64,000 nucleotides of DNA from Rhodopseudomonas palustris. Lineage in GTDB: Bacteria; Pseudomonadota; Alphaproteobacteria; Rhizobiales; Xanthobacteraceae. The position numbers were made by a program, and so were the translations under genes. This document shows, one piece after another, positions 26,459-35,748 of the stretch (position 1 is its first letter; each line of letters opens with the position of its first letter). The notes beneath the pieces were generated by a model. It worked only from the letters and a program-made list of their open reading frames with translations. It did no database searches and had not been told where the DNA came from. The DNA lies in the NCBI RefSeq assembly GCF_003226555.1, contig NZ_QKQS01000007.1:67151-131150 (forward strand), in the 5' to 3' direction.

Positions 26459-27604
26459 ATGACGGAGCACGCTGGATATCCCGCGCCGGCCGAGATTGCC
26501 GGTGAGCCGCTGTTGCGTATCGAAGCCGTGGAGAAACGGTTCGCTGGGTTCGTCGCCGTCGACCGGCTGTCGCTGGATATCAAGGCCGGTGAGTTCTTTG
26601 CGCTGCTCGGCCCCAGCGGTTGCGGCAAGACGACGCTGCTGCGGATGCTGGCGGGCTTCGAGACGCCGGATGCCGGGCGGATCATGCTGAACGGCGTGGA
26701 TATCGCCGCGGTGCTGCCGCACGAGCGTCCGGTCAACATGATGTTCCAGAACTACGCGCTGTTTCCACACCTCAACGTCGCGGCCAATATCGCGTTCGGG
26801 CTGAAGCGCGCCCGGCTGCCGCGCAAGGAGATCAAAACGCGCGTCGCCGAGATGCTGGCGCTGGTCAAGCTCGAAGGGCTCGGCAAGCGCAAGCCGGATC
26901 AGCTCTCCGGCGGCCAGCAGCAGCGCGTCGCGCTGGCACGGGCGCTGGCGTTGCGGCCAAAGCTGCTGCTGCTCGACGAGCCGATGGCGGCGCTCGACAA
27001 GAAGCTGCGCGAAAGCACCCAACTGGAACTGATGGCGCTGCAGAAGCGGCTCGGCACCACCTTCGTGATCGTCACCCATGATCAGCAGGAGGCGATGACG
27101 GTGGCCGATCGTATCGGCGTGATGCGCGCCGGCAAGCTCGATCAGGTCGCGACGCCGCGGCGGCTCTACGAGGCGCCGGCATCGCGCTGGGTCGCCGAGT
27201 TCGTCGGCGACGTCAACATGTTGGAAGGCAGCGTCGCGGGGCGTGAGCACGGCCGCGTCACCGTCGCGACCGGCGGGGCCGGGGAGGTGGTGGCGACCGA
27301 GCCGCGCGATGCTGTGACGGACGACGCGATTTGCGTGGCGATCCGGCCGGAGAAGATCAAACTGTCGCTGCGCGGACCGGCGGCCGATGCCGGCCATGCC
27401 GATGCGATCAACCGGCTCGACGGCACCATCACCGATATCGGCTATGCCGGCGGCATGACCAGCTACAAGGTTCGGCTCGACCATGGCGCGACCTTGCTCG
27501 CCGCGATGGCCAACACCACGCGGCTCGACGTCGACGCCTATCAGGCCGGTCAGCACGTGGTGGCGTGGTTCTCCCCCGACGATTGCGTGGTGCTGACCCG
27601 ATGA
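26459..27604 (+). CDS. potG: Spermidine/putrescine-type ABC transporter ATP-binding protein
   Basis: 381 residues. Walker A GPSGCGKTT, Q-loop MMFQNYALFPHLNVAANIAF, signature LSGGQQQRVALARAL, Walker B LLLLDEPMAALDKKLR, switch VTHDQQEAMTVADRI, and a C-terminal TOBE domain (AIRPEKIKLS onward). The layout matches PotA/PotG. ATG 26429 would add ten residues; I prefer 26459, behind a GGGG. The stop overlaps the downstream permease start (ATGA). Confidence 0.9.
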   Translation: MTEHAGYPAPAEIAGEPLLRIEAVEKRFAGFVAVDRLSLDIKAGEFFALLGPSGCGKTTLLRMLAGFETPDAGRIMLNGVDIAAVLPHERPVNMMFQNYALFPHLNVAANIAFGLKRARLPRKEIKTRVAEMLALVKLEGLGKRKPDQLSGGQQQRVALARALALRPKLLLLDEPMAALDKKLRESTQLELMALQKRLGTTFVIVTHDQQEAMTVADRIGVMRAGKLDQVATPRRLYEAPASRWVAEFVGDVNMLEGSVAGREHGRVTVATGGAGEVVATEPRDAVTDDAICVAIRPEKIKLSLRGPAADAGHADAINRLDGTITDIGYAGGMTSYKVRLDHGATLLAAMANTTRLDVDAYQAGQHVVAWFSPDDCVVLTR

Positions 27605-28515
27605 GCGGCCGCCGGATTTTCACCAAGCCGGCACGGCTCGCGGCCGTTGCGCCCTATCTGTGGATGCTGCTGTTCTTCCTGGTGCCGTTCGGCTTCGTGG
27701 TGAAGATCAGCCTGTCGCAGACCGCGATCGCACAGCCGCCTTATACGCCGGTGTTCGATCTCGCCGCCGGCTGGACGGCGCTGCGCGCCGCGTTCGATGC
27801 GCTGTCGGTCGACAATTTCAAGCTGATCCTCGGCGACCACCTCTATGTCGTCTCGTATGTGCGCAGCCTCACCGTCGCGGCGGTGTCGACCGCGATCCTG
27901 CTGCTGATCGGCTATCCGATCGCCTACGCCATGGCGCGGCTGCCGCGCGGCTGGCAGCCGCTGGCGATGATGCTGGTGATCGTGCCGTTCTGGACCTCGT
28001 TCCTGATCCGGATCTACGCCTGGATCAACATTCTACAGCACGATGGCCTGCTCAATCAGCTGCTGCTGGCGCTGCACATCGTGTCGAAGCCGGTGGTGTG
28101 GCTGTCGACCGACACCGCGATGTATGTCGGCATCGTCTATTCGTATCTGCCGTTCATGGTGCTGCCGCTGTACGCGACGCTGGCGAAGCTGCCGCATGCG
28201 CTGTCGGAAGCCGCCGCCGATCTCGGCGCCTCGCCGCGCCAGGCGTTCTGGCTGGTGACGTTTCCACTGTCGCTGCCCGGCATCGGCGCCGGCGTGCTGC
28301 TGTGCTTCATTCCGATCGTCGGCGAGTTCGTGATCCCGGACCTGCTCGGCGGTTCGACCTCGCCGATGATCGGCCAGACGCTGTGGCTGGAATTCTTCAC
28401 CAACCGCGATTGGCCCGTCGCATCCGCACTGGCCGTGCTGCTGCTCGGCGTGTTGCTGCTGCCGCTCCTGATCTACGAGCGGGCGCAGCGGCGTCAGCTC
28501 GAGGGGAGGTCGTGA
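27601..28515 (+). CDS. potH: Spermidine/putrescine-type ABC transporter permease (PotB/PotH-like)
   Basis: 304 residues, six helices. FLVPFGFVVKISLSQTAIAQ, the long first periplasmic loop, and the EAA motif LSEAAADLGASPRQAFWLVT followed by FPLSLPGIGAGVLLCFIPIV, then GEFVIPDLLGGSTSPMIGQT, are characteristic of PotB/PotH. ATG 27601 overlaps the ATPase stop; the in-frame reading from 27331 is inside the ATPase gene and spurious. Confidence 0.92.
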   Translation: MSGRRIFTKPARLAAVAPYLWMLLFFLVPFGFVVKISLSQTAIAQPPYTPVFDLAAGWTALRAAFDALSVDNFKLILGDHLYVVSYVRSLTVAAVSTAILLLIGYPIAYAMARLPRGWQPLAMMLVIVPFWTSFLIRIYAWINILQHDGLLNQLLLALHIVSKPVVWLSTDTAMYVGIVYSYLPFMVLPLYATLAKLPHALSEAAADLGASPRQAFWLVTFPLSLPGIGAGVLLCFIPIVGEFVIPDLLGGSTSPMIGQTLWLEFFTNRDWPVASALAVLLLGVLLLPLLIYERAQRRQLEGRS

Positions 28516-29330
28516 TGGCGGCGCGTGCGCCTCGGCTGTCCCGTTTCAACCTGGTGTCGCTGACGCTGGGGCTGGCGTTCCTGTATCTGCCGATCGTGAT
28601 CCTGGTGCTGTACTCGTTCAACGACTCCCGGCTGGTCACGGTGTGGGGCGGCTGGTCGCTGCGCTGGTATCGCGAGTTCTTCCAGGACCAGCCGATGCTC
28701 GATGCCGCCTGGATGAGCCTGCGCGTCGCGCTGACGTCGGCTACCGCGGCGGCGGTGCTCGGCACGCTGGCGGCGGTGGCGCTGTCGCGCGCCGGGCATT
28801 TCAGGGGCCGCACGCTGTTCTCCGGGATGCTGTACGCACCGCTGGTGATGCCGGAAGTGATCACCGGGCTGTCGCTGCTGCTGCTGTTCGTCGCGATCAA
28901 CGCCGAGCGCGGGTTTTGGACGGTGGTGATCGCCCACACCACGCTGACGATTTGCTTCGTCGCGGTGGTGGTGCAGTCGCGGCTGCACGCGCTCGACCGC
29001 AGCATCGAAGAGGCCGCGATGGATCTCGGCTGCGCGCCGGTGGAAGCCTTCCTCCGCGCCACCGTGCCGCTGATCTGGCCGGCGATCGCGGCGGGCTGGA
29101 TGTTGGCGTTTGCGCTGTCGCTCGACGATCTGGTGATCGCCAGCTTCACCACCGGCCCCGGCTCGACCACGCTGCCGATCCGGATCTATTCCGAAGTGCG
29201 GCTCGGAGTGAAGCCGGAGATCAACGCGATCTGTACGCTGATCATCGCCGCCGTGACGGTGCTGATCGTGATCGCCTCGCTGGCGTCGAAGCTGTCCAAG
29301 ACCCAGGCCGACAACGCCGCGCCGATGTGA
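28515..29330 (+). CDS. potI: Spermidine/putrescine-type ABC transporter permease (PotC/PotI-like)
   Basis: 271 residues, six helices. FLYLPIVILVLYSFNDSRLV, MPEVITGLSLLLLFVAINAE, and the EAA loop IEEAAMDLGCAPVEAFLRAT, then LSLDDLVIASFTTGPGSTTL, are standard for PotC/PotI. Start codon overlaps the potH stop by one base (TGATG) behind GGGGAGG. No periplasmic binding protein gene follows; after the stop comes a repeat and an unrelated gene. Confidence 0.92.
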   Translation: MAARAPRLSRFNLVSLTLGLAFLYLPIVILVLYSFNDSRLVTVWGGWSLRWYREFFQDQPMLDAAWMSLRVALTSATAAAVLGTLAAVALSRAGHFRGRTLFSGMLYAPLVMPEVITGLSLLLLFVAINAERGFWTVVIAHTTLTICFVAVVVQSRLHALDRSIEEAAMDLGCAPVEAFLRATVPLIWPAIAAGWMLAFALSLDDLVIASFTTGPGSTTLPIRIYSEVRLGVKPEINAICTLIIAAVTVLIVIASLASKLSKTQADNAAPM

Positions 29331-29348
29331 GGTGCGCAACACGTCCAG

Positions 29349-29450
29349 CGTCATCCTGAGGTGCGCACCTTGCGCGCCTCGAAGGATGGGCCGCGCGTGT
29401 GTTGTCGTCCTTCGAGGCCCGCCCTGCGGGCGAGGGCCTCAGAACGACGG
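29349..29450. repeat. Palindromic intergenic repeat, family C (copy 1)
   Basis: CGTCATCCTGAGGTGCGCAC ... CCTTCGAGGCCCGCCCTGCG ... GGGCCTCAGAACGACG. Related CATCC-GAGG units occur at 33119-33178 and 35659-35716. Non-coding. Confidence 0.65.
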
Positions 29451-29495
29451 GCTCAGAATGATTGTTTGATCGCCGGGGCCCTGGCGCTGAGCTGA

Positions 29496-31439
29496 TCAGT
29501 TCGCCTTCGGCTCGGCGGGTGCTGCCGGAGCTTCCGCGGGCGGTTCGGCGTCCTGCTTCTTGCCGGTGATGCGCTCCAGCACCGAGCGGACGGTGTCGCG
29601 GGTCTTGCGGTCTTTCACCGCGTCGAGCAGCGGCGCGGAGGCCGGCGAGCGGCGGATCAGGCTTTCCGGGTCCGGGAAGATCAGCGGATCGTCCCAGGGT
29701 CCCTGCACGATGAACGGCAGGTCGAAGCCGGGCTTGGCGGCCGAGCCGTTCGCCAGGCTTGCGACGCCCTTCAGATCGTATTCCCGCGACGGCACTGAGG
29801 CGGTGCCGCTCAGCGCGATCCGCGCGGTCGGCCCGTCGATCCGGACCTCGTCGGCGGTGGCGATGCCGTCGGCGAACCGAACCGAGACAGTGAGCTTGTC
29901 GAACGGCGTCTTGCCGCTGCGGAAATTGCCGCCGCCGGACAGCGGCCTCCGCTCCAGCCGTTTCAGGAGCTGTTCGACGTTGAAGCCGCTGATCGCGCCG
30001 TCGTGCCCGGTGAGCAGCGCCGAGCCGTCGAGCGATTGGGCCAGCCCGAACGGCGAGGCGCCTTCGGCCTCCAGCGCGACATTGAGATTGCCGCGCCCCG
30101 ACAGATTGCGCACGCCGAGCAGATCGGTGGCGCAGGTCTGCAGGTCGACGTCGTTGAACTGGAACTGCGCCTTGACGCTGGCGGCCTTGTCGGAGCGGGT
30201 GATGCCGAAGGTGCCTTGCGCGATGCCGCCATACACCTGGGCTTCGCCGACGCTGAGCGCCAGCGCGCCGCCGCGCAGATTGGCGCTGAGCGCGGTGCGG
30301 CCGAGCGTGGTGGAGCCGATGGCGACCTTTGCGGCCGACAGCCGCATGTCGAGATCGACAGGGTCGGTCGAAGACAGGTCGAACAATTGCCGGTTCCAGT
30401 CGCGCGCCCCGCTGGCCAGCAGCCGGATCGTCGACAGATACGGTGTGACGTCGATGCTCCCGGCGGCCAGCGTTGCCTGCAGCCCCTGGTGTCCGCCAAT
30501 GATCGAATAGGTCATCACCCCTTCGGCGACGTTCTTGTCGAGCTCGACATTGACGTTGGTCAGCGCGACCGTGGAGCCGATCAGGTTCGCGCGCGCCTTG
30601 AGCGCGAACCGGCCGAAGCCGCCGGTTCCGGGTGGCTCCTGACCGGCCCAGCGCAGCGCATTGCGCAGCGAGACGGTGTCGGCAGTGACCGTTCCGGTCA
30701 GCGTCAGGCTCGACTTGTTGGCGATGGTGCCGTCGAACGCAATCTTCATCGGCGTGCCGGCCAGCCGCAGCTTGATGCCCGAGGTGTCGCCGCGGAGTGC
30801 CGCAATGAAGTCCGCGACCGTGATCGAGCCGTCGATGCGCTCGCCGCGAAAATCGAACTGGCCGGTGGCCGCAAAGGTGCGGGAGATCGAGGGCCATGCC
30901 AGCGACAGGTCGATGTCGCTGATATGTTCACGCTCCCCGTTGGACTGGTCGAGATAGCTCAGTTCGCCGTCCTGCAGCCGGATCTCGGAGAACGACACTT
31001 GGTCGTCGAGGCCGGGCTTCATGGTTCGCGTCAGGCTGTCGATGAACGGCGTCCAGTTGCTGCGTCCGTCGGCGTCGCGCACGACGTGGATCGACGGCTG
31101 GCCGAGCACCACGTCGGCGATCTCGAAACGCCGCAGCAGCAGCGGCAGCAGCCGCAGGTTGGCGGTCAGCGTCTTGACGCTGAGCGCGGCGTCATTGCCG
31201 CCGTCTTCGCCGCTTTTCAGCCGCACGTCGCTGAACACCACGGTGCTGCGCGGGAAGATCGTGACGTCGGTGGCCCCGTCGACCTCGAGCTGGAGGCCGG
31301 TGGCGGCGCGAAGCTGTTGCTCCACCGCCTGCCGCAGCGCGCCGCGGTCGATCATCAGTGCCAGTGAAAACGCCGCCACCACGGCGACGGCGATCAGCAC
31401 TGCGACCGAGATCCCGAGGCGCTTAATTCCTTGGGCCAT
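29496..31439 (-). CDS. AsmA family protein
   Basis: 647 residues. A single N-terminal transmembrane helix (GISVAVLIAVAVVAAFSLAL) is followed by RGALRQAVEQQLRAATGLQL, the AsmA N-terminal domain. The C-terminal AsmA domain shows FNDVDLQTCATDLLGVRNLS, GRGNLNVALEAEGASPFGLA and HDGAISGFNVEQLLKRLERR. The end is Pro/Ala-rich. AsmA-like proteins are periplasmic, built as long beta-grooves thought to carry phospholipid between membranes. I take ATG 31439 (MAQGIKRLG) because the 19 extra upstream residues (SRARHSRSRSGN) look untranslated. Confidence 0.88.
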   Translation of the reverse strand: MAQGIKRLGISVAVLIAVAVVAAFSLALMIDRGALRQAVEQQLRAATGLQLEVDGATDVTIFPRSTVVFSDVRLKSGEDGGNDAALSVKTLTANLRLLPLLLRRFEIADVVLGQPSIHVVRDADGRSNWTPFIDSLTRTMKPGLDDQVSFSEIRLQDGELSYLDQSNGEREHISDIDLSLAWPSISRTFAATGQFDFRGERIDGSITVADFIAALRGDTSGIKLRLAGTPMKIAFDGTIANKSSLTLTGTVTADTVSLRNALRWAGQEPPGTGGFGRFALKARANLIGSTVALTNVNVELDKNVAEGVMTYSIIGGHQGLQATLAAGSIDVTPYLSTIRLLASGARDWNRQLFDLSSTDPVDLDMRLSAAKVAIGSTTLGRTALSANLRGGALALSVGEAQVYGGIAQGTFGITRSDKAASVKAQFQFNDVDLQTCATDLLGVRNLSGRGNLNVALEAEGASPFGLAQSLDGSALLTGHDGAISGFNVEQLLKRLERRPLSGGGNFRSGKTPFDKLTVSVRFADGIATADEVRIDGPTARIALSGTASVPSREYDLKGVASLANGSAAKPGFDLPFIVQGPWDDPLIFPDPESLIRRSPASAPLLDAVKDRKTRDTVRSVLERITGKKQDAEPPAEAPAAPAEPKAN

Positions 31440-31645
31440 CGCCAACCAATTTCCGGAACGTGAGCGTGAATGTCTTGCGCGAGAGGCGGCTCCCAAGGGG
31501 CCGGACCTGGAGCCGCAACTTGCTTGGTTTTCTTGGCGCTTTCAAGGCTTTCCGGGTGTTGCGGGCCCTGGTGCAATTGACGGGTTGCCGGGTTTTTGCC
31601 TAATAGACCTAATCGCAGCAAAGCCCCCTCACAGGTCCCTGCATC

Positions 31646-32362
31646 ATGAACAAGGTCTACCCCGACGCCAAGGCGGCACTCGACGGCATCTTGCGGGACG
31701 GCATGATGATCATGTCCGGCGGCTTCGGCCTTTGCGGCATTCCCGAGACCCTGTCGGACGCGATCCGCGATGCGGGCGTCAAGGATCTCACCTTCGTCTC
31801 CAACAACGCGGGCGTCGACGGCATCGGCCTCAGCCGGCTGCTCGAAACCCGCCAGATCAAGAAGATGATCTCGTCCTATGTGGGCGAGAACAAGCTGTTC
31901 GCGCAGCAGTTTCTGGCCGGCGAGCTGGAACTGGAGTTCGCGCCGCAGGGCACCCTGGCCGAGCGCATCCGCGCCGGCGGCGCCGGCATTCCGGCGTTCT
32001 TCACCAAGACCGGTGTCGGCACGCTGGTGGCGGAAGGCAAGGAAATCCGCGAATTCGACGGCGAGAAATACGTGATGGAGCGCGGCCTGTTCGGCGATGT
32101 CGCGATCGTGCACGCCTGGAAGGGCGATACTGCCGGCAACCTCGTCTACCGAAAGACCGCGCGCAACTTCAATCCGATGATGGCCACCGCGGCCAAGATC
32201 ACCATCGCCGAGGTCGAGCATCTGGTGCCGGCCGGTGAGATCGACCCGGATCATATCCACACCCCGGGCATCTTCGTGCAGCGCATCGTCCACGTGCCGA
32301 ACGCGAAGAAACACATCGAGCAGCGCACCACCCGCAAGCGCGCCGAATCGGCGGCGAGCTGA
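31646..32362 (+). CDS. scoA: 3-oxoacid (succinyl-CoA:3-ketoacid) CoA-transferase subunit A
   Basis: 238 residues. [20 protein letters not shown] is the glycine-rich CoA-transferase family I start; [40 protein letters not shown] and [16 protein letters not shown] are conserved in SCOT alpha subunits. Transfers CoA from succinyl-CoA to acetoacetate for ketone-body use. Pairs with scoB 11 bp downstream. Confidence 0.93.
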   Translation: MNKVYPDAKAALDGILRDGMMIMSGGFGLCGIPETLSDAIRDAGVKDLTFVSNNAGVDGIGLSRLLETRQIKKMISSYVGENKLFAQQFLAGELELEFAPQGTLAERIRAGGAGIPAFFTKTGVGTLVAEGKEIREFDGEKYVMERGLFGDVAIVHAWKGDTAGNLVYRKTARNFNPMMATAAKITIAEVEHLVPAGEIDPDHIHTPGIFVQRIVHVPNAKKHIEQRTTRKRAESAAS

Positions 32363-32373
32363 GGAGAACCCTG

Positions 32374-33024
32374 ATGGCTTGGACCCGCGAACAGATGGCG
32401 GCGCGCGCCGCCAAGGAATTGCGCGACGGCTTCTACGTCAACCTCGGCATCGGGATTCCGACGCTGGTCTCGAACTACATCCCCGACGGCGTCGACGTCG
32501 TGCTGCAGAGCGAGAACGGCATGCTCGGCATGGGGCCGTTCCCCTACGAGGGTGAAGAAGACCCGGACCTGATCAACGCCGGAAAGCAGACCGTCACCGA
32601 GCTGCCGTCGACCAGTTACTTCTCGTCGGCGGATTCCTTCGCCATGGTTCGCGGCGGCCATATCGATCTCTCCATTCTCGGCGCCATGCAGGTCGCCCAG
32701 AACGGCGATCTCGCCAACTGGATGATCCCCGGCAAGATGGTGAAGGGCATGGGCGGCGCGATGGATCTCGTCGCCGGCGTCAAGCGCGTCGTCGTGGTGA
32801 TGGAGCATTCCGCCAAGGACGGCCCGAAGCTCTTGAAGACCTGCAACCTGCCGCTGACCGGCGAGCGCGTCGTCGACATGGTCGTGACCGACCTTGCGGT
32901 GTTCACCATCGACAAGCACGGCAACGACGGCATGGCGCTGATCGAACTCGCCGACGGCGTCACCCTCGACGAGGTCAAGGCCAAGACCGAAGCCGAATTC
33001 CGCGTCGCACTGAAGAACGCGTAG
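32374..33024 (+). CDS. scoB: 3-oxoacid (succinyl-CoA:3-ketoacid) CoA-transferase subunit B
   Basis: 216 residues. [20 protein letters not shown] and the catalytic-glutamate motif [12 protein letters not shown] identify the beta subunit; [40 protein letters not shown] and [20 protein letters not shown] are the usual beta-subunit blocks. TGAGGAG of the intergenic gap serves as Shine-Dalgarno. After the stop a hairpin AAGGCGC-gaa-GCGCCTT (33050-33066) lacks a T-run, so it is not a classic terminator. Confidence 0.94.
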   Translation: MAWTREQMAARAAKELRDGFYVNLGIGIPTLVSNYIPDGVDVVLQSENGMLGMGPFPYEGEEDPDLINAGKQTVTELPSTSYFSSADSFAMVRGGHIDLSILGAMQVAQNGDLANWMIPGKMVKGMGGAMDLVAGVKRVVVVMEHSAKDGPKLLKTCNLPLTGERVVDMVVTDLAVFTIDKHGNDGMALIELADGVTLDEVKAKTEAEFRVALKNA

Positions 33025-33118
33025 TTGGCGTAGCAACGCAAGGCGGGCAAAGGCGCGAAGCGCCTTCCCCACATCGTACCAACTAGCGCGACGACCTGCC
33101 AAACTCGCGCGGCGCCGG

Positions 33119-33178
33119 CATCCGGAGGTGCGCGCCCTTGCGCACCTCGAGGATGCGGAAACGAGGATGGGCCTGCGT
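33119..33178. repeat. Palindromic intergenic repeat, family C (copy 2, diverged)
   Basis: GCATCCGGAGGTGCGCGCCC followed by TTGCGCACCTCGAGGATGCG: the arms pair as GGTGCGC/GCGCACC and GCATCC/GGATGC. Related to the repeat at 29349. Confidence 0.6.
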
Positions 33179-33189
33179 GTGGAGGGCTT

Positions 33190-33828
33190 CTACCGCCGGC
33201 CGCCTGAGAACAGCGGTGATTCGCCCGGCAGCAGGTTGGAGCGGATGTCGCTGTCGGTGGTGCCGTTGTATTGGGTATAGCCGGCCGAGAACGACAGGCT
33301 GACATTGGAGGTCGGCTTGATCTCGATGCCGGCGTTGACGGTGCTGGCCGCGGTGTTGCTGCTGGCAAAGCCCGGCGAGGTCAGCGAGGTGAAAACGTCG
33401 GGCCTGTATTTCAGGCTGTCGACGCCGCCGAACAGCGTCACCGGCATGTCGCCGACGCCCTTGAAGCGGTAGCCGTATTGCGAGCCTTCGACGGCGAGCG
33501 AGCCGAAATTGCCGAATGTGCCGGCGCCGCCCGGGCTGTTCCAGCCCAAGCCGCCAGCGAGCGGCGTGACCGGAGCGCTGTAGCTGCGGGCGACGAAGCT
33601 GCTGCGCAGCTCGCCATTATCATCGGTCTCTGCGGTGAAGCCCGGCACGTCGCTCCAGTTCATCGAGCGCCAGCTCTCGGCCGCTCCGCCGCCGAAGCCG
33701 AACGGCCCGCCGGGGACCCAATAGCGGATCGGTGCCACCTGCGCCTGCGCGGACGCTCCGGCGAAGAGCATCACGGCGAGGGCGAGGCCATACCGGGCGG
33801 CGACAGGGGGAATCCGGATCTGCTTCAT
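33190..33828 (-). CDS. Secreted protein of unknown function, beta-rich
   Basis: 212 residues. Signal peptide MKQIRIPPVAARYGLALAVM through FAGASAQAQ. The mature part is rich in Gly, Ser, aromatic residues and alternating polar/hydrophobic segments (YGYRFKGVGDMPVTLFGGVD, VNAGIEIKPTSNVSLSFSAG), which suggests outer-membrane or periplasmic beta strands, possibly a small porin-like barrel. The C-terminus (SGGRR) lacks the terminal aromatic typical of an integral barrel. I do not recognise the family. Confidence 0.6.
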   Translation of the reverse strand: MKQIRIPPVAARYGLALAVMLFAGASAQAQVAPIRYWVPGGPFGFGGGAAESWRSMNWSDVPGFTAETDDNGELRSSFVARSYSAPVTPLAGGLGWNSPGGAGTFGNFGSLAVEGSQYGYRFKGVGDMPVTLFGGVDSLKYRPDVFTSLTSPGFASSNTAASTVNAGIEIKPTSNVSLSFSAGYTQYNGTTDSDIRSNLLPGESPLFSGGRR

Positions 33829-33958
33829 CGGGCGAATTATACGTTCGGGGACGGGGCGAGGCCAGCCGGTGCAGCGGATCGCCGCAGTGCCGGAGTTCCA
33901 AAGCCATGATTCACGCGATGACGGCGGCAGCGTGGCGCCCCGCTCAGTTCGATCGGGT

Positions 33959-35605
33959 TCATTCCGGCAGATCCGAGAACCGCGTCAGCCAGACCACCGG
34001 CGGAATGCTGGCGGCAACGATGATCAGCGCCGCCAGCGCACCGTCCTCGAAGCTGCCGCGGCTGGCGTATTGATAGATCGAGGTCGACAGCGTCTCGACG
34101 TTCAGCGGCCGCAGCAGCAGCGTCGCCGGCAGCTCTTTCAGGCAATCGACGAACACCAGGATCGCGGCGCCGACCAGCGCCGGGCGCAGCAGCGGCAGGT
34201 CGATCTTCCATAGCGTGACGAGGCGGCCGGCGCCGGCGGCGCGGGCCGAGTCGTCATAGTCGCGCGGGATCCGGTCGAACCCGGCCCTGAGCAGCCCGGT
34301 CGGCACCGCCAGGAAGCGGATCACATAGGCGGCCACCACCGCGCCGCCGGTGCTCATCAGAATCAGGCCGGGCGACGGATAGCCGAACGCGCGGAACAGA
34401 TTGGCCACGGTGCCGTCGATCACCAGCACCGGCGTCAGCAGCCCGAGCGCCAGCACCAAGCCGGGCAGCGCGTAGCCGAGCTGGGTGACTGTGACGGCCG
34501 CGCGGGTCGCTCGCTCCTCCCGCCAGCGTGCGGCCAGCACCACGATCAAGCCGAGCGCTAGCGCGATCACGGTCGCCAGCGCTGCGAGCGTCACGGTGTG
34601 CAGGGCGTCGCGCACCAGCGCCGGGTCGATGCCGATCGACAGGCTGCGGCGCAGGCTTTCGCCGAGCAGATAGGCGGCCGGCAGCACGAAGCCGAACAGC
34701 GGCGGCAACAGGCAGGCGGCGAAGACCAAGCCGCCCTTCAGGCCTCGCAGCTGTGTGCGCGTGCGCAGCCGCGGGCTTTCGGCCGACAGCTCGACACTCG
34801 CATGGCGACGGCCGATCCGCTCGATCGCGATCAGCAGCGCGGCGAAGCCGAGCAGCACCAGCGACAGCTGCGCGGCGCCGGCGAGGCTGCCGCGGTTCAG
34901 CCAGGTGGTGAATACCGAGACGGTGAGGGTGCGGACGCCGAGATATTCCGAGGCGCCGATGTCGTTCAGCGTCTCCAGCGCGGCGAGCGCGACGCCGACC
35001 GCGAGCGCCGGCCGCGCCATTGGCAGCACCACCCGGCGCAGGATGGTGAAGCGGCCGGCGCCGAGCGTGCGCGCGGCCTCGATCGCGTCGGTGCCCTGCG
35101 CCTGGAACACCGCGCGGGCCGACAGATACACGTAAGGATACAGCACCAGCGCCAGCAGCAGCATCGCGCCGGGCAGCGAGCGCATCTGCGGCAACCACTG
35201 CACCGCCTCGGCGGCCGGCATTATCATCGACAGCGCGCGATGCACCAAGCCGAGCGGTTCGAACAGATCGACATAGACGTAGGCCGACAGATAGGTCGGC
35301 ACCGACAGCGGCAACGGCAACAGCCAGATCAGCGCGGCGCGGCCGGGAAAGTCGTGCGACGACACCAGCCAGGCGGTGCCGGTGCCGATCAGCAGCGTCA
35401 GCATGCCGACGCCGGCGATCAGCAGCGCGGTGTCACTCACCGCGCGCGGCAGCACATAGGCGATCAGATGCGACCACACCTCGCCCGCCGGCTGCAGCGC
35501 GATCAGCATCAGGCTGATCACCGGCGCGGCGACGAGGAGGGCGGTGAGGAGAGCGAGGAAGAGGACGACGAGCTCGGTGTCGGATGCACCAGGCGCCGTC
35601 CTCAT
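33959..35605 (-). CDS. Iron(III)-type ABC transporter permease (FbpB/AfuB-like, fused two-domain)
   Basis: About 548 residues, some twelve helices in two homologous halves, each with an EAA loop: TDAIEAARTLGAGRFTILRR followed by VVLPMARPAL, and DYDDSARAAGAGRLVTLWKI followed by DLPLLRPALV. This is the SfuB/FbpB layout for ferric iron uptake. LETLNDIGASEYLGVRTLTV and DCLKELPATLLLRPLNVETL are family signatures. The frame continues upstream into the binding-protein region; the true start is uncertain, with ATG 35605 or 35638 both inside an intergenic repeat and no clear Shine-Dalgarno. Pairs with the upstream binding protein; no ATPase gene is next to it. Confidence 0.85.
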   Translation of the reverse strand: MRTAPGASDTELVVLFLALLTALLVAAPVISLMLIALQPAGEVWSHLIAYVLPRAVSDTALLIAGVGMLTLLIGTGTAWLVSSHDFPGRAALIWLLPLPLSVPTYLSAYVYVDLFEPLGLVHRALSMIMPAAEAVQWLPQMRSLPGAMLLLALVLYPYVYLSARAVFQAQGTDAIEAARTLGAGRFTILRRVVLPMARPALAVGVALAALETLNDIGASEYLGVRTLTVSVFTTWLNRGSLAGAAQLSLVLLGFAALLIAIERIGRRHASVELSAESPRLRTRTQLRGLKGGLVFAACLLPPLFGFVLPAAYLLGESLRRSLSIGIDPALVRDALHTVTLAALATVIALALGLIVVLAARWREERATRAAVTVTQLGYALPGLVLALGLLTPVLVIDGTVANLFRAFGYPSPGLILMSTGGAVVAAYVIRFLAVPTGLLRAGFDRIPRDYDDSARAAGAGRLVTLWKIDLPLLRPALVGAAILVFVDCLKELPATLLLRPLNVETLSTSIYQYASRGSFEDGALAALIIVAASIPPVVWLTRFSDLPE

Positions 35606-35718
35606 GGCGAGGAGGCGCGCAGCGCCGTCTCGAACCATGAGGACGTGCTCTGTGGCTTCATCCTTCGAGACGCCCGGCTCCGCCCTCAGGGCTGCGCCGG
35701 GCTCCTCAGGATGAGGGG
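35601..35718. repeat. Palindromic intergenic repeat, family C (copy 3), overlapping a gene start
   Basis: CATCCTTCGAGACGCCCGGC ... GCCGGGCTCCTCAGGATGAG pairs across 35659-35716, preceded by a related segment ATGGCGAGGAGGCGCGCAGC (35604 on) that encodes the first residues of the permease. A repeat has inserted between, or fused to, the two genes of this transporter. Confidence 0.6.
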
Positions 35719-35748
35719 AGTGCCCCTGGGTTGGAGGCGAGATGACGT

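Noticed and set aside
33050..33066. Terminator after scoB
   Set aside because: Good hairpin AAGGCGC/GCGCCTT, but it is followed by CCCC and not Ts.
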